From CAXRDE01 sp964229355 (GTDB taxonomy: Bacteria; Cyanobacteriota; Sericytochromatia; UBA7694): a DNA stretch of 64,000 nucleotides. Within the stretch, counting starts at the first letter, position 1. Each line of letters opens with the position of its first letter. The stretch covers positions 147,761 through 211,760 of the forward strand of contig CAXRDE010000009.1 in NCBI GenBank assembly GCA_964229355.1, in the 5' to 3' direction. The notes under the pieces are model-generated. The model saw only the letters and a program-made list of their open reading frames with translations, was not told the DNA's origin and ran no database searches. A program made the translations under genes and the position numbers. Shown in pieces: positions 32,952 through 42,227 of this stretch.

Positions 32952-34339
32952 TGGCTGAAGTCAATTCATCGAAGGTGCTGGAGCTTTTTTTCAAAAAGAG
33001 TCCAGCACCTTTCTGCATTCTTGATTGGTCCAAAGATCAATTCATTCAGCAAAATAAAGCCTGGAAACACCAGGTTCCCCTGAGTCTCAAAACCCTTCAT
33101 CGCCATTTACAAAAAATCCTGGGCGAGCGCCCCAACAGCCTACCCCACCCTTTTCAACACACCTTTTTTATTAAGGGCTATGGCTATAGCTGTTTTTCAC
33201 TTTCTACCACCCTGCTTGGTATCCAACGCCTTCAAGGTGCCACTGAAGACCCTCACATTGAGCATTTAGAAACCCTCAGCGCCCGCAAAAGCGAGCTTAT
33301 CTCTCACCTCTCCCATGAATTGCGCACCCCTTTAACCGCCATTTTAGGTTGGCCCGAAATGATTCTGGACGCCAACGAACCCATGCCAGGCCTGGCCATT
33401 CAGGCCGCAGAAGCCATTCAGCGAGACGGTAATTTTTTAAACCAGCTTTTAGAAAGTCTTTTAGACCTTTCACAAATTGAGTCAGGCAAGCTGCGCCTGG
33501 TTAAAGAATGGGTCGACCTGCGCATTTTGGTGAAATCGGCCTGTACCATGCTTGAAGAGCGTACCCGCTTTAAATCCCAGCGCTTAAACATGCATCTTCC
33601 AGAGGAGCCCGTCTATAACAAGGTAGACACGGTGCGCATTCAGCAAGCCATGATCAATTACCTCTCTAATGCCATCAAATATACCCCTGAAGGGGGCGAA
33701 ATCGAGGTGTCATTACACAGAGAAAAACAGCGTGACATCTTTTGGGTCAAAGATAACGGAGCGGGTATGTCACCACACGTACAACAAGAGATTTTTGGGC
33801 GTTTTGTGCGCGCGGAAGAAGTCCTGGGCATACAAGGTGCAGGCATTGGTCTGGCCCTGGTGAAAAAACTGATTGAATCCCACCAGGGCTCCTGCTGGGT
33901 CGAAAGCTCTCCTTTGCAAGGCAGTCAATTTTTCTTTGATCTGCCCATTTTAGAAAACACCACCATTACCTTACCCGAAATTGAACTGCTGTGTATTATT
34001 GAGCACGAGAGCCAACGCTTAGAACTCAGCCAGTTGCTCAAAGAACACCCTGTGGTGTATCGCATGCGCAATACCCTGCCCAGCTTACAAGAGATGACCC
34101 AGGCCCACTACGATCTGATTATTCTCTCCACAGATCTGCATCAGGCTCACACCCAGGCCTGGGAAAAAGCGGTGCACACCCTGTTCCCGAAACAAAAAAT
34201 TCTGGCCTGGTTATCGCCCGCTTATTCCCCCCAATCCCTGACAGAGCAAGAAGCATTTTTTGGAGATTACGACGGAATTCTCCGCTCCCCGCTTCAGGCA
34301 GAGGATTTGATACAATACATTCAAAAAAGACGGGACTAA
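32951..34339 (+). CDS. Sensor histidine kinase with a degenerate C-terminal receiver-like domain
   Basis: 462 residues, no membrane helix. After an N-terminal ~100 residues that may be a PAS-like input (LFFKKSPAPFCILDWSKDQF) comes the H box SHLSHELRTPLTAILGWPEM (His122), then the N box NYLSNAIKYTPEGG, G1 VKDNGAGM and G2 GAGIGLALVKKLIE. Residues ~345-462 look like a receiver domain (ELLCIIEHESQRLELSQLLK), but the phospho-acceptor position after YDLIIL is Ser (YDLIILSTDL), so it cannot be a normal receiver. The TAATG overlap with pnp couples its expression to RNA-processing genes; no response regulator is adjacent. Confidence 0.88.
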   Translation: MAEVNSSKVLELFFKKSPAPFCILDWSKDQFIQQNKAWKHQVPLSLKTLHRHLQKILGERPNSLPHPFQHTFFIKGYGYSCFSLSTTLLGIQRLQGATEDPHIEHLETLSARKSELISHLSHELRTPLTAILGWPEMILDANEPMPGLAIQAAEAIQRDGNFLNQLLESLLDLSQIESGKLRLVKEWVDLRILVKSACTMLEERTRFKSQRLNMHLPEEPVYNKVDTVRIQQAMINYLSNAIKYTPEGGEIEVSLHREKQRDIFWVKDNGAGMSPHVQQEIFGRFVRAEEVLGIQGAGIGLALVKKLIESHQGSCWVESSPLQGSQFFFDLPILENTTITLPEIELLCIIEHESQRLELSQLLKEHPVVYRMRNTLPSLQEMTQAHYDLIILSTDLHQAHTQAWEKAVHTLFPKQKILAWLSPAYSPQSLTEQEAFFGDYDGILRSPLQAEDLIQYIQKRRD

Positions 34340-34342
34340 TTC

Positions 34343-36082
34343 ATGTTTCAAAAAGTACTGATCGCCAATCGGGGCGAAATTGCCGTTCGCGTCATTCGCG
34401 CCTGTCACAGCCTGGGCATTAAAACCGTAATGATCTATGCCGAAGATGATCGTCAAGGCCTGGCAGTGAAACTGGCTGACGAAGCCTACTTACTGCCCGG
34501 CAGCACCCTGGCTGAAACCTATCTTAACATTCCAGCCATCGTGGATATAGCCCTGCGCGCCGGTGCAGAAGCCGTCCATCCGGGCTATGGTTTTTTGTCA
34601 GAAAACCCTTTGTTTGTGGAGGCCTGCCAACAGGCTGGTCTTGTATTTTTAGGACCTGATGCTGAGGTCATGCGAAAAATGGGCGCTAAAGTGGAAGCAC
34701 GGAAACACATGCAGGCCGCAGGTGTCCCCATTACACCCGGCAGCCCTCCGCTACAAAGCCAGGATGAGGCCGAAACCTGGGCTCAACAAATTGGATTTCC
34801 TGTTTTGTTAAAAGCCAGCGCTGGCGGAGGCGGACGCGGCATGAAAAAAGTGAGTCGCGCCGAAGATCTTGCAGATGCTTTTGCCGCAGCCCGCCGAGAA
34901 GGCGAGAGCTATTTTGGAGACGGCACCATCTATATGGAAAAGTTTGTGGAAAACCCTCGCCATGTGGAAGTCCAGATTCTGGGTGACACCCACGGTAACG
35001 TGGTCCATTTGGGAGAACGGGACTGTTCCGTACAACGCCGCAACCAAAAACTGGTGGAAGAAAGTCCCGCTCCTCATTTGCCCGCTGAAGTGCGAGACGT
35101 TCTGTTGAACGCAGCCGTTAAAGGAGCCAAAGCCCTCAATTATACGGGTGCAGGCACCTTTGAGTTTGTGGTACAAAACAACCGCGACGTCTATTTTATG
35201 GAAGTCAACACCCGTTTACAGGTGGAGCATCCTGTGACCGAAATGGTCACGGGCAGAGACCTTGTGCGCGAGCAGTTGCGCATTGGAGCCGGTCTGCCCA
35301 TTTCGTTCTCTCAAGCAGAGGTTCAGTTTCACGGCTCAGCCATTGAATGCCGCATTACCATCGAAGATGCCCAGCAAAATTTTCGTCCCATACCCGGCAA
35401 AGTCGGCGTTATTAAAGAACCCTGCGGCCCCTGGGTCCGGGTAGACAGTATGCTACAGGCCCATTACGAAATTCCAGGATCCTATGACTCCCTGGTTTCT
35501 AAACTGATTGTGTGGGGTAGTGATCGCACAGAGGCCCTGGGGCGCTTACAACAAGCGCTCAAAGAATACCAGATTGAAGGTGTGACCACCTTACTGCCTT
35601 TCTTTAGCTGGATTACCACTGAGCCTCACTTTGTGGCCGGACATTTTGACACCCACTTCCTGGATCATTATTTTACCCCCGATATGTTGGAAACACCTAC
35701 CCAGCAATCTCAGGCCAAAGAAGAGGCCGCTACCACCGTTAGAGAAACGGTGGAAATGGAAGTCAACGGCAAGCGTTTTGAGGTGGCTGTTTACCGCGAG
35801 GTGGCAGCACAGACCCAAAGCCGCCGTCCTGGTGGCCACAAGAAGGAAAAGGGAGGCAGTGGGAATCCCAATGAAATTCGCTCCCCTATGGCGGGCACCC
35901 TGGTGAAGGTGAACGTGAGTAAAGATCAAGCGGTAGACAAAGGTACCGTCGCCTTTGTTATTGAATCCATGAAAATGGAAAACGACATTCTTACGGCACG
36001 GGCAGGAACCATTCAAGAGGTCAGCGTCGAACCGGGTCAAAAAGTCCAGGCTGGCGATCTACTGCTTACTTTCTCGACTTAG
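34343..36082 (+). CDS. Acyl-CoA carboxylase alpha chain (biotin carboxylase fused to biotinyl domain)
   Basis: 579 residues. Residues 1-~445 are a biotin carboxylase (FQKVLIANRGEIAVRVIRAC, KASAGGGGRGMKKVSRAEDL ATP-grasp loop, EVNTRLQVEHPVTEMVTGRD). After a linker, residues ~505-579 are a biotinyl domain with the biotin Lys in IESMKMENDILTARAG. This fused form is like the alpha chain of propionyl- or acetyl-CoA carboxylases. No beta (carboxyltransferase) gene is next to it; one is encoded at 42227, but with its own unfused carboxylase. The gene starts two bases after the kinase stop. Confidence 0.93.
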   Translation: MFQKVLIANRGEIAVRVIRACHSLGIKTVMIYAEDDRQGLAVKLADEAYLLPGSTLAETYLNIPAIVDIALRAGAEAVHPGYGFLSENPLFVEACQQAGLVFLGPDAEVMRKMGAKVEARKHMQAAGVPITPGSPPLQSQDEAETWAQQIGFPVLLKASAGGGGRGMKKVSRAEDLADAFAAARREGESYFGDGTIYMEKFVENPRHVEVQILGDTHGNVVHLGERDCSVQRRNQKLVEESPAPHLPAEVRDVLLNAAVKGAKALNYTGAGTFEFVVQNNRDVYFMEVNTRLQVEHPVTEMVTGRDLVREQLRIGAGLPISFSQAEVQFHGSAIECRITIEDAQQNFRPIPGKVGVIKEPCGPWVRVDSMLQAHYEIPGSYDSLVSKLIVWGSDRTEALGRLQQALKEYQIEGVTTLLPFFSWITTEPHFVAGHFDTHFLDHYFTPDMLETPTQQSQAKEEAATTVRETVEMEVNGKRFEVAVYREVAAQTQSRRPGGHKKEKGGSGNPNEIRSPMAGTLVKVNVSKDQAVDKGTVAFVIESMKMENDILTARAGTIQEVSVEPGQKVQAGDLLLTFST

Positions 36083-36109
36083 TGGGTTTCACAGCGGGTT
36101 CAGCCCATC

Positions 36110-36152
36110 AAAAATCCGCCGTCTGAGAATATCCCATGGACGGCGGATTTTT
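36110..36152. terminator. Bidirectional rho-independent terminator
   Basis: AAAAATCCGCCGTC (36110-36123) pairs perfectly with GACGGCGGATTTTT (36139-36152) across a 15-base loop, between the convergent carboxylase and barrel genes. Confidence 0.93.
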
Positions 36153-36167
36153 GAATATCGGTAGCGA

Positions 36168-36770
36168 TTAGATCGTAAAACGCAAACCGAGAATATCGCC
36201 CTGGCCATTGTAGCCCAGGGTGCCTTCGAGGCCGCTGTTAAAGCGATAAGCCAACTCGAAACCACCGGCTGGTGGATAGTAGTCAACAATACGACCTGGT
36301 CCAAAGGGGAAGGTGAAGCCCGGAACGAGGTTGAGACGACCGGTAAGCTGTGGCGTAAATTGGTAAGCCAGACCCAAACCTAACTCTAAACCGACATAGC
36401 GAGAGCGAGAAGGTTCATCAAAGCGGGCATTACCCCAGACTCCGAAAATACCGCTTAAAGAAAAGCGATTTTGTTGCAAGAATTTGTGGGTTAAACGGAT
36501 GTCATAACGACCCGAGACGCCGCCATCTACCAGAAAGGGCAATCCGAGGGATCCCCCAAGGCTGGTGACAGGACCGATTTTGCTGTCAAGTGATACACTG
36601 GGACCTAAACCAATGGATACGCTGCTGCGATCCACTTCAGCTTTGGGCATGGTAGAGGCCTGGGCAGCACCAAAGGGCTGCATGACAGCAACGGTGCATA
36701 GCGCGGCCAGTGCGTAATGACTGGTGCGGCGCAAAGTGGTAGTGAGTGTTGAGGGCATTGTTAATTTCAT
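36168..36770 (-). CDS. Predicted outer-membrane barrel-type protein, small
   Basis: 200 residues; long N-terminal signal peptide (basic MKLTMPSTLTTTLRRTSHY, hydrophobic core, AQA-S type cut near residue 39). The mature part shows short alternating beta strands with Gly turns (LELGLGLAYQFTPQLTGRLN, FPFGPGRIVDYYPPAGGFEL, GLEGTLGYNGQGDILGLRFT), consistent with an eight-stranded barrel of the OmpX/OmpW size. No family named. AAGGAG lies 12 bases before the first ATG, a little far; a start four residues later is possible. Confidence 0.75.
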   Translation of the reverse strand: MKLTMPSTLTTTLRRTSHYALAALCTVAVMQPFGAAQASTMPKAEVDRSSVSIGLGPSVSLDSKIGPVTSLGGSLGLPFLVDGGVSGRYDIRLTHKFLQQNRFSLSGIFGVWGNARFDEPSRSRYVGLELGLGLAYQFTPQLTGRLNLVPGFTFPFGPGRIVDYYPPAGGFELAYRFNSGLEGTLGYNGQGDILGLRFTI

Positions 36771-36871
36771 TGTGAGGGGGTTCTCCTTTTTCTTTTCAAT
36801 TTATAATACATGAGAATTTATTAATATATTAATCAAGGCAAATAAAAAAACCATAAAAACGGAGGTCCAGA

Positions 36872-37879
36872 ATGGCAAAAAAATGCAAGCGTTGTGGTCA
36901 AGCGTTGGGCCGCCAATACATTCGCGCCGGAGAAGCGCGCTTTCACCCCGCCTGCTTTACGTGTAAACACTGCCGCCAGGCGATTCAGGGGGATTATGCT
37001 GAGCACAAGGGCTGGGCTTACCATCCCGCGTGTTCACCGCGACGCAAACCGCCCTCTTCCCCCCCTGCTGCTCCGCCCCCTGTGGAACCCAGCATGCCCC
37101 TGATCTGCCGCATTTGTCAGCAGCCCATTACGGGTAAATACCGGTATAACCACTGGGGTGAACAGGTGCATTCTGAACATCAGGGGCACCCTTCTCACGC
37201 CTGCAGCGTTTGCGCTCGTTTTTTATCTGCCCACACCCAGCATGGCATTCAACATGCCGATGGGCGGGTGGTGTGTGGACTGTGCCAGGTGACAGCGGTG
37301 GAGACACCCGCGTCGGTGCAGGGCTCTCGCCAACGGGTACTGTCCCATCTCCAACAGGCAGGCTTTGGTTACATTCCCGATTACCTGGCGATTGTCTTGA
37401 GCGACCAAAAACGTCTCAATCAAATGCTGGGCAAAAGCCAGCATACCAATAGCCAGGGCTTAACCAAAACCCTTGAAAAAACCGTCGACGGTGTCCTGGC
37501 CTACCGTGAGCACCGTATTTTTATCTTGACAGGGCTTCCGCGCCTGCTTTTTGAAGGGGTACTGGCCCATGAGCTTTTGCACGTGTGGCTCAATGAACAC
37601 CCCGAAACCCGACAGCACTCCCCCAGGGACATTGAGGGTTTTTGCAATTTAGGCACCGCACTGATTTATGAGCAGGACAATACGCCGCTGGCACACTATC
37701 TGTTGCAGCGCATGCACGAAAGCGCTGACCCCATTTATGGCGAAGGTTTTCGACAGCAGCATCAACGCCTGCAACAGCTGGGTTGGGAGGGACTTCGCGA
37801 GGAGATGCTTCGGCCCGCACCAGTCCTCAAGCAAACCTTTCAAAAAGTGGATCGCTGGCTCGATAAATTTGGGCTCTGA
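36872..37879 (+). CDS. LIM-domain metallopeptidase of the DA1 family
   Basis: 335 residues. Residues 5-54 are a LIM zinc finger (Cys5, Cys8, His25, Cys28, Cys31, Cys34, His51, Cys54). Residues 79-138 resemble the second LIM-like region of DA1, with CSVCARFLSAHTQHGIQHAD and a final CGLC. The C-terminal peptidase part carries the DA1 signature GLPRLLFEGVLAHELLHVWL with zinc motif HELLH (His233-His237) and IEGFCN (Glu255) as third ligand. Plant DA1 cleaves growth regulators after ubiquitin activation; animal relatives exist too. Bacterial homologues are less well known and the target here is unknown. No signal peptide: cytoplasmic. Confidence 0.85.
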   Translation: MAKKCKRCGQALGRQYIRAGEARFHPACFTCKHCRQAIQGDYAEHKGWAYHPACSPRRKPPSSPPAAPPPVEPSMPLICRICQQPITGKYRYNHWGEQVHSEHQGHPSHACSVCARFLSAHTQHGIQHADGRVVCGLCQVTAVETPASVQGSRQRVLSHLQQAGFGYIPDYLAIVLSDQKRLNQMLGKSQHTNSQGLTKTLEKTVDGVLAYREHRIFILTGLPRLLFEGVLAHELLHVWLNEHPETRQHSPRDIEGFCNLGTALIYEQDNTPLAHYLLQRMHESADPIYGEGFRQQHQRLQQLGWEGLREEMLRPAPVLKQTFQKVDRWLDKFGL

Positions 37880-37942
37880 CAGACACCCTTTGATTTGTTA
37901 AGATGAGGGCAGCCTATCCCCCCTATCAGGAGCATCTTCCCT

Positions 37943-38785
37943 TTGTCCAAAATACTTACCCTTAAAGAGAAAACCTATTCGATTATTGAAGAAATCGGTG
38001 ATGAAGACAGTCGACGGTTTGAAGTCTTCATTTTAAGTCTGATTTTTTTAAACGTCATTGCGCTCTCTTTAGAAACCGTTGCCAGTATTGAACAGCAGTA
38101 TCGCTACTGGTTCAGAGCCTTTGACATTTTCTCCGTGGCTATTTTTTCTGGCGAATATGTCTTACGCATTTGGTCCTGCAATATTCATCCCGATTACCGT
38201 CACCCGTTCTGGGGACGGCTCAAGTACGCTTTCACCACGCTGGCCTTTGTGGATTTAATTGCCATTCTCCCATTCTATTTGCCCCTGCTGCTCCCCTTTA
38301 TCGGTCTCGAAAAAATCATTGACTTGCGCTCCTTGCGCTCCGTTCGTCTCTTCCGTCTTTTAAAGCTCTTTCGTTATTCAAAAACCCTGGCTCTGTTTCG
38401 GCGGGTCATGTGGGACAAACGGCAAGAGCTATCGGTGACGCTGTTCTTTTTGGTTTTTTTACTTTTGTTCGCCTCGGCTTTGATGTTTTACGCCGAAAAC
38501 GCAGCACAGCCCGACAACTTTTCAAGCATCCCTGCGTCCATGTGGTGGGCCATCGCCACCCTCACCACCGTGGGTTACGGCGATGTGTATCCCATTACCC
38601 CCATTGGCCGCTTTTTTGCGTCCATTATTGCGGTGCTGGGAATCGGTTTGTTTGCGCTCCCCACCAGTATTTTAGGGGCAGCCTTCGTCGAAGAGGTAGA
38701 AAACAACCGGCGTAATGCCGTGCCCCAAACCCCTCCCAAATGCCCTAAGTTTTGCCCCCATTGCGGTGAGTCCCTTTCAAGCTAA
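37943..38785 (+). CDS. Voltage-gated potassium channel-like ion transporter
   Basis: 280 residues with six predicted membrane helices and a pore loop carrying the potassium filter TTVGYGDVYP, typical of Kv-type channels. S4 has regular positive residues (RSLRSVRLFRLLKLFRYSKT), so voltage sensing is plausible. The C-terminal tail carries a CPKFCPHCGESL zinc-knuckle-like motif, found in some bacterial members and possibly for assembly. Start: a TTG at 37943 with AGGAGC ten bases upstream; no ATG fits. It ends in a strong terminator. Confidence 0.9.
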   Translation: MSKILTLKEKTYSIIEEIGDEDSRRFEVFILSLIFLNVIALSLETVASIEQQYRYWFRAFDIFSVAIFSGEYVLRIWSCNIHPDYRHPFWGRLKYAFTTLAFVDLIAILPFYLPLLLPFIGLEKIIDLRSLRSVRLFRLLKLFRYSKTLALFRRVMWDKRQELSVTLFFLVFLLLFASALMFYAENAAQPDNFSSIPASMWWAIATLTTVGYGDVYPITPIGRFFASIIAVLGIGLFALPTSILGAAFVEEVENNRRNAVPQTPPKCPKFCPHCGESLSS

Positions 38786-38792
38786 TCCCCTT

Positions 38793-38826
38793 AAAAAAAG
38801 GCCCCCTGTGTAGGGGGCCTTTTTTT
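38793..38826. terminator. Bidirectional rho-independent terminator
   Basis: AAAAAAAGGCCCCC pairs with GGGGGCCTTTTTTT around a TGTGTA loop, between the channel gene and the convergent DUF4114 gene. Confidence 0.92.
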
Positions 38827-38848
38827 AAATACTAAACCTTAAGGCACG

Positions 38849-41020
38849 TTAGGCATAAGGGTTATAGACGTACTGGCCACCACCGTTGCCATTATCACCT
38901 GTAGCAGGTGGATTGGTGGCTGGAGCTTCACCGGTCAGCTCTTGCAGCACTTGCTCCAACACAGTTTTCAGTTGACCGCTGTCAGAGCGGGCATCGTCAA
39001 TCAGTTGAGAGTAAGTCTGGTTATTGCTGATTTGAGCGTCTACTGAAGCGTAGTAACGGGCATTCAAGGCTTCGGCAACCTCAGAAGCGGAAGCGCCGGA
39101 ACCCAGGGCTTCTACCGCAGAGCGGGTAATCGCAACGGTCTCATCAAAGCTATACGGCGTGGATGAGGAACCATCGGTAGCACCTGTGCCGCCCCCGATA
39201 ATCACCGCACCGTCACCGCTTTCATCTTCGTTGCCGTCACCGCTAGCGGCAGGTGGAATGAGTTCAATAAAGACCTTCACATCGTTATAATCCCAGTCGG
39301 CTTGATCGCCAGGCAGGTCTTCAAAACCAATGGTCCAGCTGCTGGCTGAGTTTTGGGTCATACTGAAGTACGCTTTGTCTTCATAACCTGCGGTATTGGT
39401 GCCGTGGTCATAGCTACTGCCATCCTGGGTATAGGTGCGAATGAAGAAGTTCAGTTTATCGTTGGCATTGTAATCTTGCTCGAGTACAACACTGCCACCG
39501 TTCTGAGCGTTTTCAGCCACCAACTGAGGTTCTTCGCCATTACGCTGAACGTAAAGGTCTGAACGCAGACCCGCACTACCATCTTGTAAGGTAATACGCA
39601 CTTGACCAGACTCAGGGAGAACCACGGGCTGCTCAGCCACAGGTGTGGTGGTGGAGCCGCCTTCACCGGGCTCAACAATAACGGTTTTAAAGGCTGTATC
39701 TGTGCCTAAACCGTAGCCACCGATTTTAACGGCAATATGATAGGTTCCAGGGGGCAAGGTTGACAGGTCTAAGTAGCTGCTGCCGTTACCTAAAGCACCG
39801 GTTTCAAGAGAGCTCCAATAGAGCACGCTTTCAGGCAATAAACCATCGCGGGTGCTTACCGCCTGGGCAAACAGTGCAGCACTTTCACCCTGGGTAATGA
39901 CCATTGGATCGCCATCAATACGCTCAATACGGGCGTACTTCGTAAAGTCTGGACTGGTATCCGCCAGTCCGCGAAGCTCCATATAGTCGTTCATGAGAGC
40001 GCGTACATCGCCGCCTTCATTGGCTTCGTCCGCCAGCATTTGGTACAGCGCAGGCACATAACCCCCCGCATCGCGGAAGTCTACGGTAATCCGGGTAAGA
40101 TCCACCAGGTTATTACGGCCTTCGAGCGACGTGGTTTTAAGATTGGCACTCAGATCAATGTAATTTTGCATGGATCCGCCATAGGCCATGGTCATGTACA
40201 TTTGAAACAGGTTGGACTCAAAATCATGGTGGCTTTCATCGAGCATCTGTTTGGCAAAGCCCAGGTACTGATCCATGTCTTCGTTTTTGTACATCACCAT
40301 ATCGGCCACGGACAAGAAGCGATCGAAATCATCGTAATCACCGCGCTGTAACACATCGGTGGCTTGCTCTAAGAATTTGCCAATGTCATTGCCGCTGGCC
40401 TGGATATAGTAGGCGGTGCGTAAAAACTGATTCAGTTCGGCACCTGAGAGAACTTTGCTATTGCTGCTGTTTAAATACAGATCGCTGTTATTACCCTGGG
40501 TAAACTCGCGGTCGCTGCGATCAATGCCAAAGAGAGCGCTAAAGAATGCGACCCCTTCATCGAGATCTTCAGCACTCAGGTTTTGCAAGGTGGTGGCCAC
40601 TTTGCTCACGGTATTGGCGGGTAAGGTGTTTACCAATTCAATGGCTTGTTGTGCAATGTCTGCGGGCGCCTGACCCATTAACACTTTAAGGGTTAACGCA
40701 CTTTCTAAAGGCAGCGCGCTCAGGGCTTCTTTAATAAAAGGATGATTTAAAAGCTGGGTGACACTATCGTCTCCCGCTTCGGGAGTGCCGGGGTTTTCAA
40801 CGGCACTGGCGGCCTGGCTAATGGCGTCTGAGAGAACCCCTAATAAATTATCCAGGCCACTGGGTGCGGAAGTGCTTTCCTCAGCTGATGCTGCATTTTC
40901 TTGCTCTTCTCTGGCTTTGTTGGCCTTGATGGCAGCGTCACGAAACGCTGCGTTTGAGAGCAATTGTTGTGCAAATTGCTGTGTGTAGGCTGTATCTGCA
41001 CTTAAACGCGAAAAATCCAT
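38849..41020 (-). CDS. Large DUF4114-domain protein
   Basis: 723 residues without an obvious signal peptide. Residues 1-~390 are mostly helical, acidic and Ala/Gln/Asn-rich. Residues ~400-480 form a beta-sandwich-like segment, and ~500-590 match DUF4114 (GFEDLPGDQADWDYNDVKVF holds the Asp-rich D-x-N-D loop likely to bind calcium), a domain common in secreted or cell-surface adhesion-like proteins of cyanobacteria and marine bacteria. Gly/Ser-rich linkers (GDGNEDESGDGAVIIGGGTG) and a helical C-terminus follow. Its export route is unclear without a signal peptide. Confidence 0.85.
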   Translation of the reverse strand: MDFSRLSADTAYTQQFAQQLLSNAAFRDAAIKANKAREEQENAASAEESTSAPSGLDNLLGVLSDAISQAASAVENPGTPEAGDDSVTQLLNHPFIKEALSALPLESALTLKVLMGQAPADIAQQAIELVNTLPANTVSKVATTLQNLSAEDLDEGVAFFSALFGIDRSDREFTQGNNSDLYLNSSNSKVLSGAELNQFLRTAYYIQASGNDIGKFLEQATDVLQRGDYDDFDRFLSVADMVMYKNEDMDQYLGFAKQMLDESHHDFESNLFQMYMTMAYGGSMQNYIDLSANLKTTSLEGRNNLVDLTRITVDFRDAGGYVPALYQMLADEANEGGDVRALMNDYMELRGLADTSPDFTKYARIERIDGDPMVITQGESAALFAQAVSTRDGLLPESVLYWSSLETGALGNGSSYLDLSTLPPGTYHIAVKIGGYGLGTDTAFKTVIVEPGEGGSTTTPVAEQPVVLPESGQVRITLQDGSAGLRSDLYVQRNGEEPQLVAENAQNGGSVVLEQDYNANDKLNFFIRTYTQDGSSYDHGTNTAGYEDKAYFSMTQNSASSWTIGFEDLPGDQADWDYNDVKVFIELIPPAASGDGNEDESGDGAVIIGGGTGATDGSSSTPYSFDETVAITRSAVEALGSGASASEVAEALNARYYASVDAQISNNQTYSQLIDDARSDSGQLKTVLEQVLQELTGEAPATNPPATGDNGNGGGQYVYNPYA

Positions 41021-41176
41021 AAATGAAAACCCCTTTTCGTTCGGAAGATGGTTATTGTGGGCGTATTGATTGCATGTTTATTAAAAAAAGATATGCTGCC
41101 CCGTGTCTAACTTATCTGCGTGACCCTTGTGAAGTTGTGCCGCTTAACAAAGAAAAAACAAATACTAAAAAAAATT

Positions 41177-41204
41177 TTAACAAGAAAATTCCGTGCGCTA
41201 TAAT
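41177..41204 (+). promoter_or_regulatory. Promoter of the KAS III/carboxylase operon
   Basis: TTAACA at 41177-41182, a 16-base spacer, and a perfect TATAAT at 41199-41204. Transcription from ~41211 starts after the possible start codons at 41193 and 41205, which supports the ATG at 41232 for the first gene. Confidence 0.7.
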
Positions 41205-41231
41205 ATGGAGAGAGTGAGGTACACTTGCAGC

Positions 41232-42227
41232 ATGCTTTTGCGTTGTCAGGTCCCCCTGAGCGGATGGGGCCATAAACTGCCCGATCAGATGTTGGACAAT
41301 GCGGCCGTGATCGCGCGCGGGGCTTTGCCCCTGACGCCGGAATGGATCACCCGCCGCATTGGAGTCGAGCAACGTCACGTGCTGGCCCCTGAGCTGAGCA
41401 CTTCTGATCTGGCTATTGCCGCCGCCCAGGAAGCCCTACAGCAAGCAGAAGTCACCCCTGAGGACCTGGACCTGATTGTCCTTTCCACCCTTTCTCCTGA
41501 TCACCCCAGCCCGGCCACCGCCTGTTTGGTACAGGCGGCCCTGGGCAATATCCGGTGTCCGGCCTTTGATCTTTCAGCGGCTTGTTCCGGATTTTTGTAT
41601 GCCTTAGACACCGGTCTGCGCCATATCTTAACGGGAGCCCGCCATGTGCTGGTGATTTCTGCTGAAACCCGCTCTCGCTTTGTAGACCCACAAGACCCCG
41701 CCACAGCGGCCATTTTTGGGGACGGCGCTGGAGCCGTGGTGCTCAGTCAAAGCCCCAACACGGTGCAGAAAACGGTCCAGGCCAGCGCTCTGTTTGCAGA
41801 TGGTCAGGGCTATTATGCCATTCACACCCCTGCCGGGGGGGCTCGTTTGCCCGCCTCGAAAAGCACCGTAGCGCAACGGCAGCACTTTATTCAAATGCCC
41901 CACGGTGAGCAGATTTTTTTTCAGGTGGTCGAGTCCATGACCCACTATACCACCTGGTTTTTAAAAGAGCTTCACCTGAGCCTCGACGACATCGACTACC
42001 TCATTCCCCATCAGGCCAATCTCAACATTTTGCAAGAAGTCGCCCGCCGTCTGGCCCTGCCCTCAGGCAAAATGCTCCTGAATTTGACCGAGGTGGGCAA
42101 TACCTCCTCCGCTTCCATTCCCCTTGCCTTTTCTCAATTTGCAGATCACATAGGCAAGGGCAAACGCGTATTGCTTGTCGCCGTGGGCGCAGGTCACACC
42201 CTGGGCCTTACCCTGGTGCACACCTGA
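41232..42227 (+). CDS. Beta-ketoacyl-ACP synthase III-type enzyme (KAS III), first copy
   Basis: 331 residues from the ATG at 41232 (GAGG upstream; earlier in-frame starts precede the predicted transcription start). Complete Cys-His-Asn triad: AACSGFLYALDTG (Cys118), IPHQANLNIL and VGNTSSASIPLAF. This family condenses an acyl-CoA starter with malonyl-ACP, or makes related C-C, ester or amide joins. It is the first gene of a packed operon with a carboxylase, a second KAS III-like gene, an acyl ligase, ACP and SDR, so it is likely to start or join a special acyl chain rather than serve bulk fatty acid synthesis; that is inference from context. Confidence 0.93.
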   Translation: MLLRCQVPLSGWGHKLPDQMLDNAAVIARGALPLTPEWITRRIGVEQRHVLAPELSTSDLAIAAAQEALQQAEVTPEDLDLIVLSTLSPDHPSPATACLVQAALGNIRCPAFDLSAACSGFLYALDTGLRHILTGARHVLVISAETRSRFVDPQDPATAAIFGDGAGAVVLSQSPNTVQKTVQASALFADGQGYYAIHTPAGGARLPASKSTVAQRQHFIQMPHGEQIFFQVVESMTHYTTWFLKELHLSLDDIDYLIPHQANLNILQEVARRLALPSGKMLLNLTEVGNTSSASIPLAFSQFADHIGKGKRVLLVAVGAGHTLGLTLVHT

